A DNA stretch of 64,000 bases from Mangrovihabitans endophyticus (lineage in GTDB: Bacteria; Actinomycetota; Actinomycetes; Mycobacteriales; Micromonosporaceae): positions 124,001 through 188,000 of the forward strand of contig NZ_BMMX01000006.1 of NCBI RefSeq assembly GCF_014646155.1, in the 5' to 3' direction. Below the pieces are notes generated by a model that made no database searches, had not been told where the DNA came from, and saw only the letters and a list, made by a program, of their open reading frames with translations. Every line of letters starts with the position of its first letter. Within the stretch, counting starts at the first letter, position 1. Positions 17,622 to 25,734 of the stretch are shown piece by piece. The translations under genes were made by a program, and so were the position numbers.

Positions 17622-18977
17622 GTGTCGCCGACCCGCTCCACCGCCACCACCTCGTCCGATGCCTCGGCCGGGCACCTCCCGTGCCCGGATCCCGCCCGCG
17701 TGATCGAGGCGGTGCTCGGCGACCTCACCTCCGGCGACCACCGCGGCGTCGTGGTCGACTCCCCGCCCGGCGCGGGCAAGTCCACGTTGGTGGTGCGCGC
17801 GGCCGGCGTGCTCGCCGCGACCGGCGCCCCGCTGATCATCGTCGCGCAGACCAACGAGCAGGTCGACGACCTCATCGATCGTCTCGGCGGCGCGCACCCC
17901 GCGCTGCCGGTCGGCCGGCTCTCCGCGGTGGACTACGTGCCGTCCGAACGGGTGCGCGGCCACCCGCGATGCCGCGTCGGCGTCAAGGTCGCGGACCTGG
18001 GTGAGCCCGCGGTGACCATCGGCACCGCCGCCAAATGGGCCACCGTCACCGACGGCGTCTGGCCGTGGGCCATCGTGGACGAGGCTTACCAGATGCGCTC
18101 CGACGCCCTGCTGCGCGTCGCCCCGCGCTTCGCGCGCGCCCTGTTCGTCGGCGACCCCGGCCAACTCGACCCGTTCTCCACCGTCGAGGTGGATCGCTGG
18201 ACCGGGTTGTCCTGGGACCCCATGCAGAGCGCCGTTGCGGTGCTCCTGCGGCACAACCCGGACTTGCCGGTCCACCGGCTGCCGGTGTCCTGGCGGCTGC
18301 CGCACACCGCCGCGCCGGTGGTTGCCGAGGCGTTCTATCCGTTCACCGGATTCCGCTCCGGCACCGGGCCGGGGGACCGGTCGCTGACCTTCGGCCGGCC
18401 CGCGGACGACGAACGGGACGCGGTGCTGGACACCGCCGCCGCCACCGGCTGGGGACTGCACGAACTGCCCGCCCGCTTCACCGTACGTACCGATGCGCAG
18501 GCCGCCGCGGCCTGCGCCGACCTGGCTGTGCGCGCGCTGGCGCGGGAGGCCGTCGCGGTCTCCGAGAAGGGGAGCGCGCGGCTGTCCGCGGACCGGGTGG
18601 CCATCGGCGCCGCCCACCGGGACCAGGCCGCGGCGATCCGCTCGTTCCTGCCGCCCTGGGCATCCGGCGTCACCGTGGACACGGCTAACCGGCTGCAGGG
18701 ACGCGAATACGACCTCACCGTGGTGCTGCACCCACTCTCCGGGCGCCAGGACGCCACCGCGTTCCACCTCGAATCGGGCCGCCTGTGCGTGCTCACCTCC
18801 CGGCACCGGCACGCGTGCGTGGTGGTGGCCCGCGCCGGGATCGCCGACCTGCTGGACGCGCATCCCTCGACCGAGCCGGTGCACCTCAACGTCCCGGTCA
18901 AGTTCCCGGACGGCTGGGAGGCGAACCAGGCGATGCTGGCGCACCTGGCCCGGTCCGGCCCGGGACGGCATCGCTGA
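17622..18977 (+). CDS. Superfamily 1 DNA/RNA helicase-like ATPase (AAA_11/AAA_12 type)
   Basis: A 451-residue ATPase with Walker A DSPPGAGKSTLVVRAA (~45-60), a Q-type motif IIVAQTNEQVDDL, Walker B AIVDEAYQM (~151), motif III VGDPGQLDPF, and C-terminal RecA2 motifs including DTANRLQGREYDLTVVLHPL and CVLTSRHRHACVVVAR. This is the DNA2/Upf1-like SF1 layout, here compact and without an accessory nuclease. The GTG start has a weak ribosome binding site. The gene is divergent from the beta-family and Prim-Pol genes across 92 nt. A separate Cas4-like nuclease at 9433 could supply the nuclease half of a Dna2-like activity, but this is inference. Confidence 0.85.
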   Translation: MSPTRSTATTSSDASAGHLPCPDPARVIEAVLGDLTSGDHRGVVVDSPPGAGKSTLVVRAAGVLAATGAPLIIVAQTNEQVDDLIDRLGGAHPALPVGRLSAVDYVPSERVRGHPRCRVGVKVADLGEPAVTIGTAAKWATVTDGVWPWAIVDEAYQMRSDALLRVAPRFARALFVGDPGQLDPFSTVEVDRWTGLSWDPMQSAVAVLLRHNPDLPVHRLPVSWRLPHTAAPVVAEAFYPFTGFRSGTGPGDRSLTFGRPADDERDAVLDTAAATGWGLHELPARFTVRTDAQAAAACADLAVRALAREAVAVSEKGSARLSADRVAIGAAHRDQAAAIRSFLPPWASGVTVDTANRLQGREYDLTVVLHPLSGRQDATAFHLESGRLCVLTSRHRHACVVVARAGIADLLDAHPSTEPVHLNVPVKFPDGWEANQAMLAHLARSGPGRHR

Positions 18978-19053
18978 CCCCTGGGCCGGGTTCGTCCGCG
19001 GTACTACCGTGGGCTCGATCGCGGATGTGGGCAGCTTGACCGAAGGGGGCTCC

Positions 19054-19452
19054 ATGTTCGACGGCCGGGACCTCGACGACGCCGAACGGCTCGTCGACGA
19101 GTGGCAGGCGGGCATCGACGAGCGCGCCGCGCGCACCCGCGAGCTGTCCGCACAGCTCGGTGGGCTGACCGCCGAGGCGCGCAGCGACGACGGGCTCGTG
19201 ACGGTTGCCGTGAACGCCAGCGGCACCATCACCCGGCTGGAGCTGGCGGAGGAGATCCGGCAACGCCCGGCCGACGAGACCGCGCGGAAGATCCTCGGCA
19301 CCCTGCACGCCGCGCAGTCGGCGCTGCTCGCGCAGGCCACCACTGCCACCGAGGAAGCCCTCGGCGCCGACTCGCCGACCGCGCAGGCCATCATCGCCTC
19401 GTACGCCGCCCGGCAGACCCCGGTGCCGCCGGTGGAGCGTCAGGATGGCTGA
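19054..19452 (+). CDS. YbaB/EbfC-family T7SS-associated protein
   Basis: A 132-residue acidic protein: a helical start (LDDAERLVDEWQAGIDERAART), a two-strand hairpin (GLVTVAVNASGTITRLELAE) and a helical end. This is the YbaB/EbfC fold. In actinobacterial T7SS loci such proteins sit upstream of EspC- or WXG100-like genes and may act as chaperones, as proposed for EspL. The ATG has GAAGGGGG 5-6 nt upstream. The stop overlaps the next gene by 8 nt, so the module 19054-21516 is one operon. Confidence 0.75.
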   Translation: MFDGRDLDDAERLVDEWQAGIDERAARTRELSAQLGGLTAEARSDDGLVTVAVNASGTITRLELAEEIRQRPADETARKILGTLHAAQSALLAQATTATEEALGADSPTAQAIIASYAARQTPVPPVERQDG

Positions 19453-19759
19453 CGAGGTCGCGGTGCGGCACGCCGAGCTGCTCGCCCACGCCGGACACGT
19501 GGAGGCCGTCGCCGAACGGGTCGCCACGGCGGCACGGGCGGGCGCCGCCGTGCGCGCGGGCGGCAACGCGTACGGGATGTTGTGCGCGATGGTGCCCGCC
19601 TTCCTGAACGGCTTGCAGGACGTCCTGGTGGACGGCATCGACTCGGCGGCAAGTTCGCTGCAGGACACCGGCACGCGGTTGCGCGCCACGGCGGGCGATT
19701 ACGGCGCGGCGGACGAGCGCCGCGCGTCGGCGTTCCGCCAAGCAGGCGGCGGACCGTGA
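19445..19759 (+). CDS. EspC-like type VII secretion target
   Basis: A 104-residue helical protein resembling EspC/ESX-1 secretion-associated proteins: VRHAELLAHAGHVEAVAERV, then NAYGMLCAMVPAFLNGLQ and a last helix with the YxxxD-like DYGAADERRASAF. It would form a helical hairpin and may be secreted with, or guide, the toxin encoded next. It overlaps its upstream neighbour by 8 nt and the downstream toxin by 4 nt (GTGA). Confidence 0.72.
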   Translation: MADEVAVRHAELLAHAGHVEAVAERVATAARAGAAVRAGGNAYGMLCAMVPAFLNGLQDVLVDGIDSAASSLQDTGTRLRATAGDYGAADERRASAFRQAGGGP

Positions 19760-21042
19760 CCATCAACCCCCTCGTGGCCGGCCGGGTCGACCAGGGCGAG
19801 GGGGCGTGGGCGGGGGTCTGGATCGCCGAGGACATCGAACTGATCGCCCAGGGCGTGCGCGGCGGCAACTGGATCGACGGCACCCTCGGCGCGGTCGGTG
19901 CCGGCCTCGACGGCCTGGCGTTGGTGTCCGATCCGGTCGGCGCGCTGCTGCAATACGGGATCTCCTGGCTTATCGAACACGTGCGGCCGCTGTCCGAGGC
20001 GCTCGACTGGCTCGCCGGCGACCCCGCACAGATCGCCGCGCACGCTCAGACGTGGCGCAACGCCGCCTCCGAGCTGCGCACCGAGTCCGACGAGTTCGCC
20101 CGGGCGGTACGCCACGACATCACCGAATGGCAGGGCACGGCGGCGACGGCGTACCGGGCGTGGGCGGCGCAACGTGACGGTTCGTTGGACGCGCTGGCGC
20201 GGGCATGCGACACGATGGGCGCGATCACCGAGGGCGCTGGAATCCTTGTCGGCACCGTCCGCATCATGGTCCGGGACGCGATCGCGACGGTGGTGTCCCG
20301 GCTGATCGTTTATGCGGGCGAGCTGGTGGCGTCGGCGGGCTTGGCGACCCCCTTGGTCGTGGAGCAGGTGACGACGTTGGTGGCGTCGTGGGCTGCCAAG
20401 ATCACCCACTGGTTGAAGAGCCTGATCAGCAGCCTGCGCCGGCTGATGAGCGAAGGCGGCCGGCTGGCAGACCTGATCGAGGCGCTGAAGCGCCTGCTGC
20501 GCGGGCACTCGTCAGGCAATCCGGGTCGGCCACCCGGACGCGGTAGCTCCGAGCCGCCTCGCCCAGGCGATGCCGATTTCGATCCGGGCATGCACCATGG
20601 CCCGCTGGGCCGGGACTTTTCGCCGGGGGTACACGACCCACGCGGGCTTTTCCAAGCTAAGGAGAGAGCCGTTGCCGATCGGCTCGCCGACGAGCATGAA
20701 ATGGTTCACCCCCGGGAACGCATTGACAACGTCCAAAATCTCAAGAACCCCGATGCCATGGTGCGGACTAGCCCATCGGACCTCGGCACCGTCACAGAGT
20801 TCAAGACCATTGAGAGCGGTAGTAGTGGTGCCGTGCGAACCAATATTCTTGCGGCCGGGAGGCAGACAGAGTCGACCGGCGGGGGCAATGTCGTCATAGA
20901 TGGTCGGGAGGTCGGACTTCTGGAGGCTGAGGCGCGCCGCGGATATGCCAGGGCATTAGGACAAGCGCGGGCGCATTCAATGTCGTTTCCCGGCAAGGTG
21001 CGATTCATTCTTGGTGACGGTACTATGATGGAACTTCCCTGA
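19756..21042 (+). CDS. T7SS polymorphic toxin with CdiA-CT-like nuclease domain
   Basis: A 428-residue effector. Residues 1-~255 form a helical delivery domain with a WXG-like turn (ITEWQGTAATAYRAWAAQR) and long amphipathic helices, shared with the protein encoded at 22114-23298. A Pro/Gly-rich linker follows (~260-295). The C-terminal ~130 residues (AVADRLADEHEMVHPRERI; TVTEFKTIESG; AVRTNILAAGRQ; VRFILGDGTMMELP) resemble CdiA C-terminal tRNA-nuclease toxins of the PD-(D/E)XK type, with TEFKTIES as the likely E-x-K site. Base composition falls from the linker onward, typical of swapped toxin cassettes. The GTG start overlaps the preceding stop. The immunity gene is 15 nt downstream. Confidence 0.78.
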   Translation: MTINPLVAGRVDQGEGAWAGVWIAEDIELIAQGVRGGNWIDGTLGAVGAGLDGLALVSDPVGALLQYGISWLIEHVRPLSEALDWLAGDPAQIAAHAQTWRNAASELRTESDEFARAVRHDITEWQGTAATAYRAWAAQRDGSLDALARACDTMGAITEGAGILVGTVRIMVRDAIATVVSRLIVYAGELVASAGLATPLVVEQVTTLVASWAAKITHWLKSLISSLRRLMSEGGRLADLIEALKRLLRGHSSGNPGRPPGRGSSEPPRPGDADFDPGMHHGPLGRDFSPGVHDPRGLFQAKERAVADRLADEHEMVHPRERIDNVQNLKNPDAMVRTSPSDLGTVTEFKTIESGSSGAVRTNILAAGRQTESTGGGNVVIDGREVGLLEAEARRGYARALGQARAHSMSFPGKVRFILGDGTMMELP

Positions 21043-21057
21043 GTGTAGGAGTCTCAG

Positions 21058-21516
21058 TTGTCCACGCAGGAGCATATTTACCTTCGCGTCAGTATGCCGC
21101 CCAACGAACTCGCTGCGGAGCTGGCGTCGATGCTGGGCATGGAACTCACTCGTGACGCAGCCGACAGGGTCTATCTCGGGCGGCCGGCGCGACTGGCCGA
21201 GGGCGTAGTAGGCGGCGAGGTTTATGGGAACTTCACGGTCGACCCCGATGCCGCCCTCGACGAGGAATCCTTTACCGACTCTTTCCCGATGATGTTCGAC
21301 GTCGGCTTCACCGGGGGTGATCGGAGTGTTCAACTTGAGGAAGCGAAGCTGCTCTTCGTTGAGCTGAGTGACAAGTATCCCGCGACGATGGCCTTGGTTC
21401 GGGGATTCGACATGTTGATCGCGGTGTCCTCGGAGCGCGCCGGGCTGCGATGGATGCCGGAGAACACCACTCCCTATGCGCCTGATCGGAGTGCATGGCT
21501 CGCCTATCAGGAGTGA
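21058..21516 (+). CDS. Probable immunity protein for the CdiA-CT-like toxin
   Basis: A 152-residue acidic protein directly behind the toxin gene. The start is TTG with a clear AGGAG 8-9 nt upstream. It has no signal peptide or membrane segment, as expected for a cytosolic immunity protein that blocks a nuclease. It shares the lower-GC composition of the toxin domain. I do not recognise a family; the sequence has YLRVSMPPNELAAELASMLG at the start and PENTTPYAPDRSAWLAYQ at the end. The immunity role is inferred from position. Confidence 0.65.
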   Translation: MSTQEHIYLRVSMPPNELAAELASMLGMELTRDAADRVYLGRPARLAEGVVGGEVYGNFTVDPDAALDEESFTDSFPMMFDVGFTGGDRSVQLEEAKLLFVELSDKYPATMALVRGFDMLIAVSSERAGLRWMPENTTPYAPDRSAWLAYQE

Positions 21517-21636
21517 TCAGCGGTGCCGCCTCCCGCTGGTGCGTCGTTGCTCCTGGGAGTGTTCAAGGGGTCCGCCGGACTGGCTCAGCCGTAGTCTGCG
21601 GCTGCCTTCGTGACCCAGCCGTGCGGGTGGCTGTCA

Positions 21637-21656
21637 TGGCTGCCTCACGGCAGCCA
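21637..21656. terminator. Possible bidirectional terminator between immunity genes
   Basis: TGGCTGCC (21637-21644) and GGCAGCCA (21649-21656) form an 8-bp stem with a TCAC loop in the 280-nt space between the two convergent immunity genes. No T-run follows, so termination efficiency is doubtful. Confidence 0.35.
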
Positions 21657-21796
21657 CCGGCTACGGCCGAACGCCCCGAGGCGGCCATGGACGACGCCGG
21701 CATCTGCCCATGCGCGTATCCCGCCACATCCCGCCCAGACTGGGAAATGACCAGAGTGCCGTGCGGGGGCTGAAAGCCATGCGGCGCGGGGCGGAG

Positions 21797-22117
21797 TCAA
21801 GCGTTGCCGGCGCGGGTCATCTGCACCAGATCGCGCAGGGTCGCCAGGGTATCCGGTTTTGCCGGGCCCTCCGGCAGTTCCTTTTCCGCGTGCGTCAACA
21901 AGCCGCCCTGCAACAGCCGGTAGATGTCCTCCCGCGCCTCCGAGGGTAGATCCGGGATCCACATCGAGCCGAGGTTCTCGTTCACCACCGTCTGCAGCCA
22001 CTCCGCCGTCTTGGCGTCCGAGACGCGGGGGATGAGGTACTCCAGGACGAAGTCGAACAGTCCCCCGGAAGACTGCCAGTCGAGCCCGGGTCCGACCATG
22101 ATCAGAGCTGCCATCAT
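21797..22117 (-). CDS. Probable immunity protein for the second T7SS toxin
   Basis: A 106-residue acidic, helical protein (WQSSGGLFDFVLEYLIPRV; TAEWLQTVVNENLGSMWIP; LLQGGLLTHAEKELPEGP). Its ATG overlaps the stop of the toxin gene upstream by 4 nt (ATGA), with GGGGAG just in front, so the pair is translationally coupled as usual for toxin/immunity genes. No family is recognised. It faces the immunity gene of the first pair. Confidence 0.65.
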   Translation of the reverse strand: MMAALIMVGPGLDWQSSGGLFDFVLEYLIPRVSDAKTAEWLQTVVNENLGSMWIPDLPSEAREDIYRLLQGGLLTHAEKELPEGPAKPDTLATLRDLVQMTRAGNA

Positions 22118-23298
22118 CTCCCCACAATGAATACGCGCGGAGCCAGGTTCGTTCGCGCGATGAACGCCTCTATCCGCGCCACCTGCTGTGGCGTGAATTG
22201 TGAAACGTCGACCGGGACGAGGTCCGCCTTTTTGAGGTGCAAGACGATCTGCTCCGAGAATCGGCGCCATTGACGCTCGAAATACTTCGGATCGAACGGT
22301 CCCACAGCATCGTACGATCTGTCTGTCTCGTCGAACCAGTCGGCCCGGGAGCTGCTCGGTGCGCGGGTCAACGTGATGCCCCGTTCACGTTCCAGGCGGC
22401 GGGCCGTCTCGGCCTCGGTGGGCCGGAACTGCGCGGTGTGCGGGTCCATGCCGAGCCCGTGAATCCGTGCCGCCTCCAGTTCCGGATCCTTGGTGGGTTG
22501 CGCCGGTTCTTCGGGATCGTCCAGCGCATTGTTGCGTCCCGCGACGAGCTTCTCCTTGAGCAGCCGTATCAGGTCGGCGAGCCGGCCGCCCGCACCAAGG
22601 AGCCGGCGGATGCTGGCGAACAACGCCGTGAGCCACCGGGACATCGTGGCCGCGGTGGCGGCGCACAGCGCGGTGGCTCGTTCGGCGGCGACGACGGCTG
22701 CTGCGCCCGCCGTCGCGGTGGGCTCTACCGCGTACGTGAGAAGGCGGGAAACCACCGCGGTGACGGCGTCGCGCATCATCGCCCGGACCGTGCCGATCAG
22801 CGCGCCCGTACCCTCGGTGATGGCCGCCATGGTCTCCGCGGCCCGGGCCAGGGCGGCGAGTGCCTGTTCGCGTTCGCCGGCCCAGCGCCGGTACGCCGCG
22901 GAGGCGCCACCGGTCCACGCGCGCGTATCCCGGCGTACCGCGGTCGTGAGAGCGTTCAGTTCGCGGCGTAACGCCGACGCGGTATGTCGCCAGGCGCGGG
23001 CGTGCGCGGCGATCTGCACCGGGTCGCCGGTGAGCCGGTGCATCGCCTCCGACAGCGGCGCCACCTCGGCGGCCAACCAGGGTGCCCCGCATCGCCGCAG
23101 CGCGTCGGCGGGGCCGGGTGTCGACGCGGGATCGTCCAGGCCGCCGAGTCCGGCGCGCGGGCGCGCGAGTTCACCGTCGATCCAGGTGCCATCGTGGACG
23201 CCCCGGGCGATCAGTTCGATCTCATCGGCGATCCACACGCCGGCCCACGGGCCCGCCGCGTCGTCGAACCGGGCAGCTATCACCGGATCGACCGTCAT
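22114..23298 (-). CDS. T7SS polymorphic toxin, second copy with a different C-terminal domain
   Basis: A 394-residue protein whose first ~240 residues match the delivery domain of the 19756-21042 protein almost motif for motif (PWAGVWIADEIELIARGV; DPVQIAAHARAWRHTASALR; MAAITEGTGALIGTVRAM). After a linker (~255-300) comes an unrelated ~95-residue C-terminal domain with ADWFDETDRSYDAVGPF, KYFERQWRRFSEQIVLHLKK and ADLVPVDVSQFTPQQVARIE. I cannot assign that domain to a named toxin family. The conserved-looking VPVDVSQF strand and the surrounding helices suggest a compact enzyme. A coupled immunity gene follows. No YbaB or EspC partner lies upstream, so this may be an orphan cassette. Confidence 0.72.
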   Translation of the reverse strand: MTVDPVIAARFDDAAGPWAGVWIADEIELIARGVHDGTWIDGELARPRAGLGGLDDPASTPGPADALRRCGAPWLAAEVAPLSEAMHRLTGDPVQIAAHARAWRHTASALRRELNALTTAVRRDTRAWTGGASAAYRRWAGEREQALAALARAAETMAAITEGTGALIGTVRAMMRDAVTAVVSRLLTYAVEPTATAGAAAVVAAERATALCAATAATMSRWLTALFASIRRLLGAGGRLADLIRLLKEKLVAGRNNALDDPEEPAQPTKDPELEAARIHGLGMDPHTAQFRPTEAETARRLERERGITLTRAPSSSRADWFDETDRSYDAVGPFDPKYFERQWRRFSEQIVLHLKKADLVPVDVSQFTPQQVARIEAFIARTNLAPRVFIVGR

Positions 23299-24037
23299 CG
23301 CGTGCCCGCTTGCCGCGTCACGTTCGAAGCGTGACCAAAAGGACGCGATCAGTCAATGAGCTGATCGCGCCGACGCGCCCGGCCCCACGTCGCCCGTCGG
23401 GTGATGAATCGCCGTGAACCGACATGCCGTGTGCGGGGTTGGGTGCCCGGCGATTGCGCACCGTGACCGGCGTGGCTCGCGACTGACCATGGTCGCCGAG
23501 CGGGCGGTGAATTCCATCGATGTTATTCGTTCCGTCGGGTTTCCGCGATCGGCAATCCGGGCACACGACACCCAGGTGGGGCGGTATCCGCATCTCGGTG
23601 CGCTTCCGCAGGTCAACCACGGTGACAACGGATCGGCGCTGGGCCCGCAGCGGGTGACATCGACAAGATCTGTCGGGAAGCCGACAGTCAAAGTTGATCT
23701 TCTCGGTGGGCTCGGGTGCCCGGATAAATCTCCATGGTGGTCGGCAATCGGTGTTTTCCTGCTGGTCATGCGCATGAAATGAACCGGGGATTGAATGGCC
23801 GCACGGGGATGAATAGCGACGTGGGGCATGCAACTTGCACTGCGGTGCGCGTGCAAGTTGCATGCCCTGCGGCCTCCGGACCTGCTGATCCAGCGTCGGC
23901 GCAGCGGTTTGACCGACCCCGCTGGCCCTCATTCATGTGCGTTTTTGAGATGGCCGGAGTTGCCTCTTCCAGTCGATCACCGGAGGTGGAACTCTTCTAG
24001 CCAGCAGTAGCGCCAGCGAGACGGACGGTGGTGATTC
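23299..24037. other. 739-nt gene-poor spacer with two inverted repeats
   Basis: No convincing gene is seen: reading frames on both strands lack the usual codon bias and family resemblance, and GC content is lower than in the flanks. It contains a 9-bp inverted repeat (CGCGATCAG at 23344-23352 with CTGATCGCG at 23361-23369) about 45 nt upstream of the second toxin, a possible operator. It also contains a perfect 17-bp inverted repeat at 23824-23867, listed separately. Confidence 0.6.
23824..23867. repeat. Perfect 17-bp inverted repeat with 10-nt loop
   Basis: GGGCATGCAACTTGCAC at 23824-23840 is the exact reverse complement of 23851-23867, separated by TGCGGTGCGC. No T-run follows on either side, so it is not a normal Rho-independent terminator. 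It lies in the gene-poor spacer, 170 nt before the gene at 24038. It may be an operator, a hairpin of a small transcript, or the remains of a mobile-element site. Confidence 0.75.
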
Positions 24038-24709
24038 ATGATGCGTCCAGACGTTCTGGTTGGTCCGAGCCCCTGGGTGGTCGATCAGTTCGGCGACAAG
24101 GTCGCCTCCGAACTTTGGACCCGGGTTCCCGAGGCATTGAGCACGGCGATTGACCGCGAAGTCAATACGCACCCTGCAATGACTCAGACCTCCGAACGCA
24201 TGCTGGCCAACCCGCGTTGGCCTCTCCCGTACGAAGAGCTCGTGCTCTTTCTCGGTACCCTCCCGGGTGCACAGATCGTTAGCATTCCCAGGTCCGTCTA
24301 TCAACTCGTCGTCATCAATGGTCATCTGGTCGTCCCGTGGTGTTACGGGCAGTCGGCGCGCATGTCGATGCGCGATGCCGAGGTGGGCCGGTCCTTCGGC
24401 CGCCTCGCGCGGGAGCTGCTGCGGCGCTTCGGGCCGGCGTGGCGACGCTCCCGGGCCGAAGTGCCGCTTCCCCTGGATGTCGTCGACGAACGTGAAGTCG
24501 CCAAGGTCTGCTCCGCGATCGTGCAGGCCGAACCCGATCCCCACATCGTCATAGCCGGGTACGCATGCGCGCCGAACCTCGGGCTGGTTCGCGCCTGTCT
24601 CGGCGAGATCGAGTCGACCGACAACGGAATGATCTTCTGGTCGCATCTCGACGACCTGCCGCTTCCGCCGCCGGTGATTCCTCGTCCCCGTCGTCTCGTC
24701 TTCCCCTGA
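24038..24709 (+). CDS. Uncharacterised protein
   Basis: A 223-residue soluble protein of unknown function. It opens DVLVGPSPWVVDQFGDKVAS and contains LPYEELVLFLGTLPGAQIV and LVVPWCYGQSARMSMRDAEV, and it ends in a Pro/Arg-rich tail (LPPPVIPRPRRLVF). No catalytic motif is evident. ATG at 24038 or 24041 are both possible; GGTGG is upstream. A strong terminator follows at 24722-24752, so it is a single-gene unit beside the toxin cluster. Confidence 0.6.
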   Translation: MMRPDVLVGPSPWVVDQFGDKVASELWTRVPEALSTAIDREVNTHPAMTQTSERMLANPRWPLPYEELVLFLGTLPGAQIVSIPRSVYQLVVINGHLVVPWCYGQSARMSMRDAEVGRSFGRLARELLRRFGPAWRRSRAEVPLPLDVVDEREVAKVCSAIVQAEPDPHIVIAGYACAPNLGLVRACLGEIESTDNGMIFWSHLDDLPLPPPVIPRPRRLVFP

Positions 24710-24721
24710 TCCCACGGAGCG

Positions 24722-24752
24722 GGTCCCGCGGCGCGGTGGCCGCGGGACCTTT
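24722..24752 (+). terminator. Rho-independent terminator
   Basis: GGTCCCGCGGC (24722-24732) pairs with GCCGCGGGACC (24739-24749) around a GCGGTG loop and is followed by TTTGCTTGT. It lies 13 nt after the stop of the 24038-24709 gene. Confidence 0.8.
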
Positions 24753-24913
24753 GCTTGTCCGTCCCCCGCCCGGCCGCATCCGGTGGCCGCCATTACGGTC
24801 ATGCACCCCCGAGTCGGCCGTAGGCTACGGCCGGGACCAGCCAACGCGCCGGCCCGCCACACGGCAGCAGGCATGCGGGAGCACGCCGGACGGCCGCGCC
24901 GATCGGGGGAGCG

Positions 24914-25687
24914 ATGACCAATTCGTACGTCGTGACGGGCGGCGGTCGCGGTGTCGGCCGTGCCATCGTCGAGCGCCTCGCCGAGCGCGCTGACGCCGTC
25001 GTAGTGGTGATCGAATTCGACGCCGCCGCGGTGCGGTGGATCGACGAGCATCCCGCCCGGGCGCGCCTGCGGGCGGTCATCGGCGACGCCTCCGACGGGT
25101 GTACCGCCGAACGCGCGGTGGACGAGGCCGCCGCTGCGGGCGTGTTGCGCGGCTGGGTGAACAACGCCGCCGTCTTCGTCGACGCCTGGTTGCACGCCGA
25201 CCCGGACGCGGTCACCGCCGCGATCGGCCGGAACCTGAGTCCGGCGGTGGTCGGCAGCGCTGCGGCGGCCCGCCACTTCCTGGCCACCGACCGGCCCGGA
25301 GCGATCGTCAACGTCTCGTCGCATCAGGCCCAGCGGGCCGTACGCGGTGCGTTGGCCTACGCCACCGCGAAGGCCGCCATCGAGGGGCTGACCAGGGCGC
25401 TCGCCGTCGACTACGGCCCGCACGGGATCCGTACGAACGCGGTCGCCCTCGGCTCGATCGCCACCGAGCGTTCCGCCGGTCATCTCGCCGGTCTCGCGCC
25501 CGACGCACGGGCCGACTTCGAACGGGAGATCGCGCGCGCCCACCCGCTCGGCCGTATGGGAAGTGTCGCCGAGGTCGCCTCCGCGGTGGCGTTCCTGCTC
25601 TCCGCGGAGGCCGCCTTCGTCAACGGCACGGTGCTGGCGGTCGACGGCGGCCGGGCCGCGCTCGGTCGTGACCCGGAGGAGCTCTGA
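24914..25687 (+). CDS. SDR-family NAD(P)-dependent oxidoreductase
   Basis: A 257-residue classical short-chain dehydrogenase. The cofactor motif is TGGGRGVG near the N-terminus, followed by the NNAA stabilising motif and the catalytic Ser in IVNVSSHQAQ and YxxxK in YATAK; a C-terminal FVNGTVLAVDGG is also standard. The residue after the second strand is acidic (VIEFD), which favours NAD over NADP. The substrate cannot be deduced. GGGGAG sits immediately upstream of the ATG. It is followed 47 nt later by the large helicase gene. Confidence 0.9.
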   Translation: MTNSYVVTGGGRGVGRAIVERLAERADAVVVVIEFDAAAVRWIDEHPARARLRAVIGDASDGCTAERAVDEAAAAGVLRGWVNNAAVFVDAWLHADPDAVTAAIGRNLSPAVVGSAAAARHFLATDRPGAIVNVSSHQAQRAVRGALAYATAKAAIEGLTRALAVDYGPHGIRTNAVALGSIATERSAGHLAGLAPDARADFEREIARAHPLGRMGSVAEVASAVAFLLSAEAAFVNGTVLAVDGGRAALGRDPEEL

Positions 25688-25734
25688 CCTGCGGATACAC
25701 GATTGCGTCGCACGGTTGGGCTACCTTTCAGGCC

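Noticed and set aside
15649..18977. Prim-Pol, beta-family and helicase genes as a prophage or integrated plasmid
   Set aside because: No integrase, excisionase, terminase, structural gene, tRNA or direct flanking repeats are present, and composition equals that of the surroundings.
23318..23932. 204-codon minus-strand frame in the gene-poor spacer
   Set aside because: Arg/Pro/His-rich with no domain, no ribosome binding site, and it runs across the 17-bp inverted repeat; codon usage does not resemble neighbouring genes.
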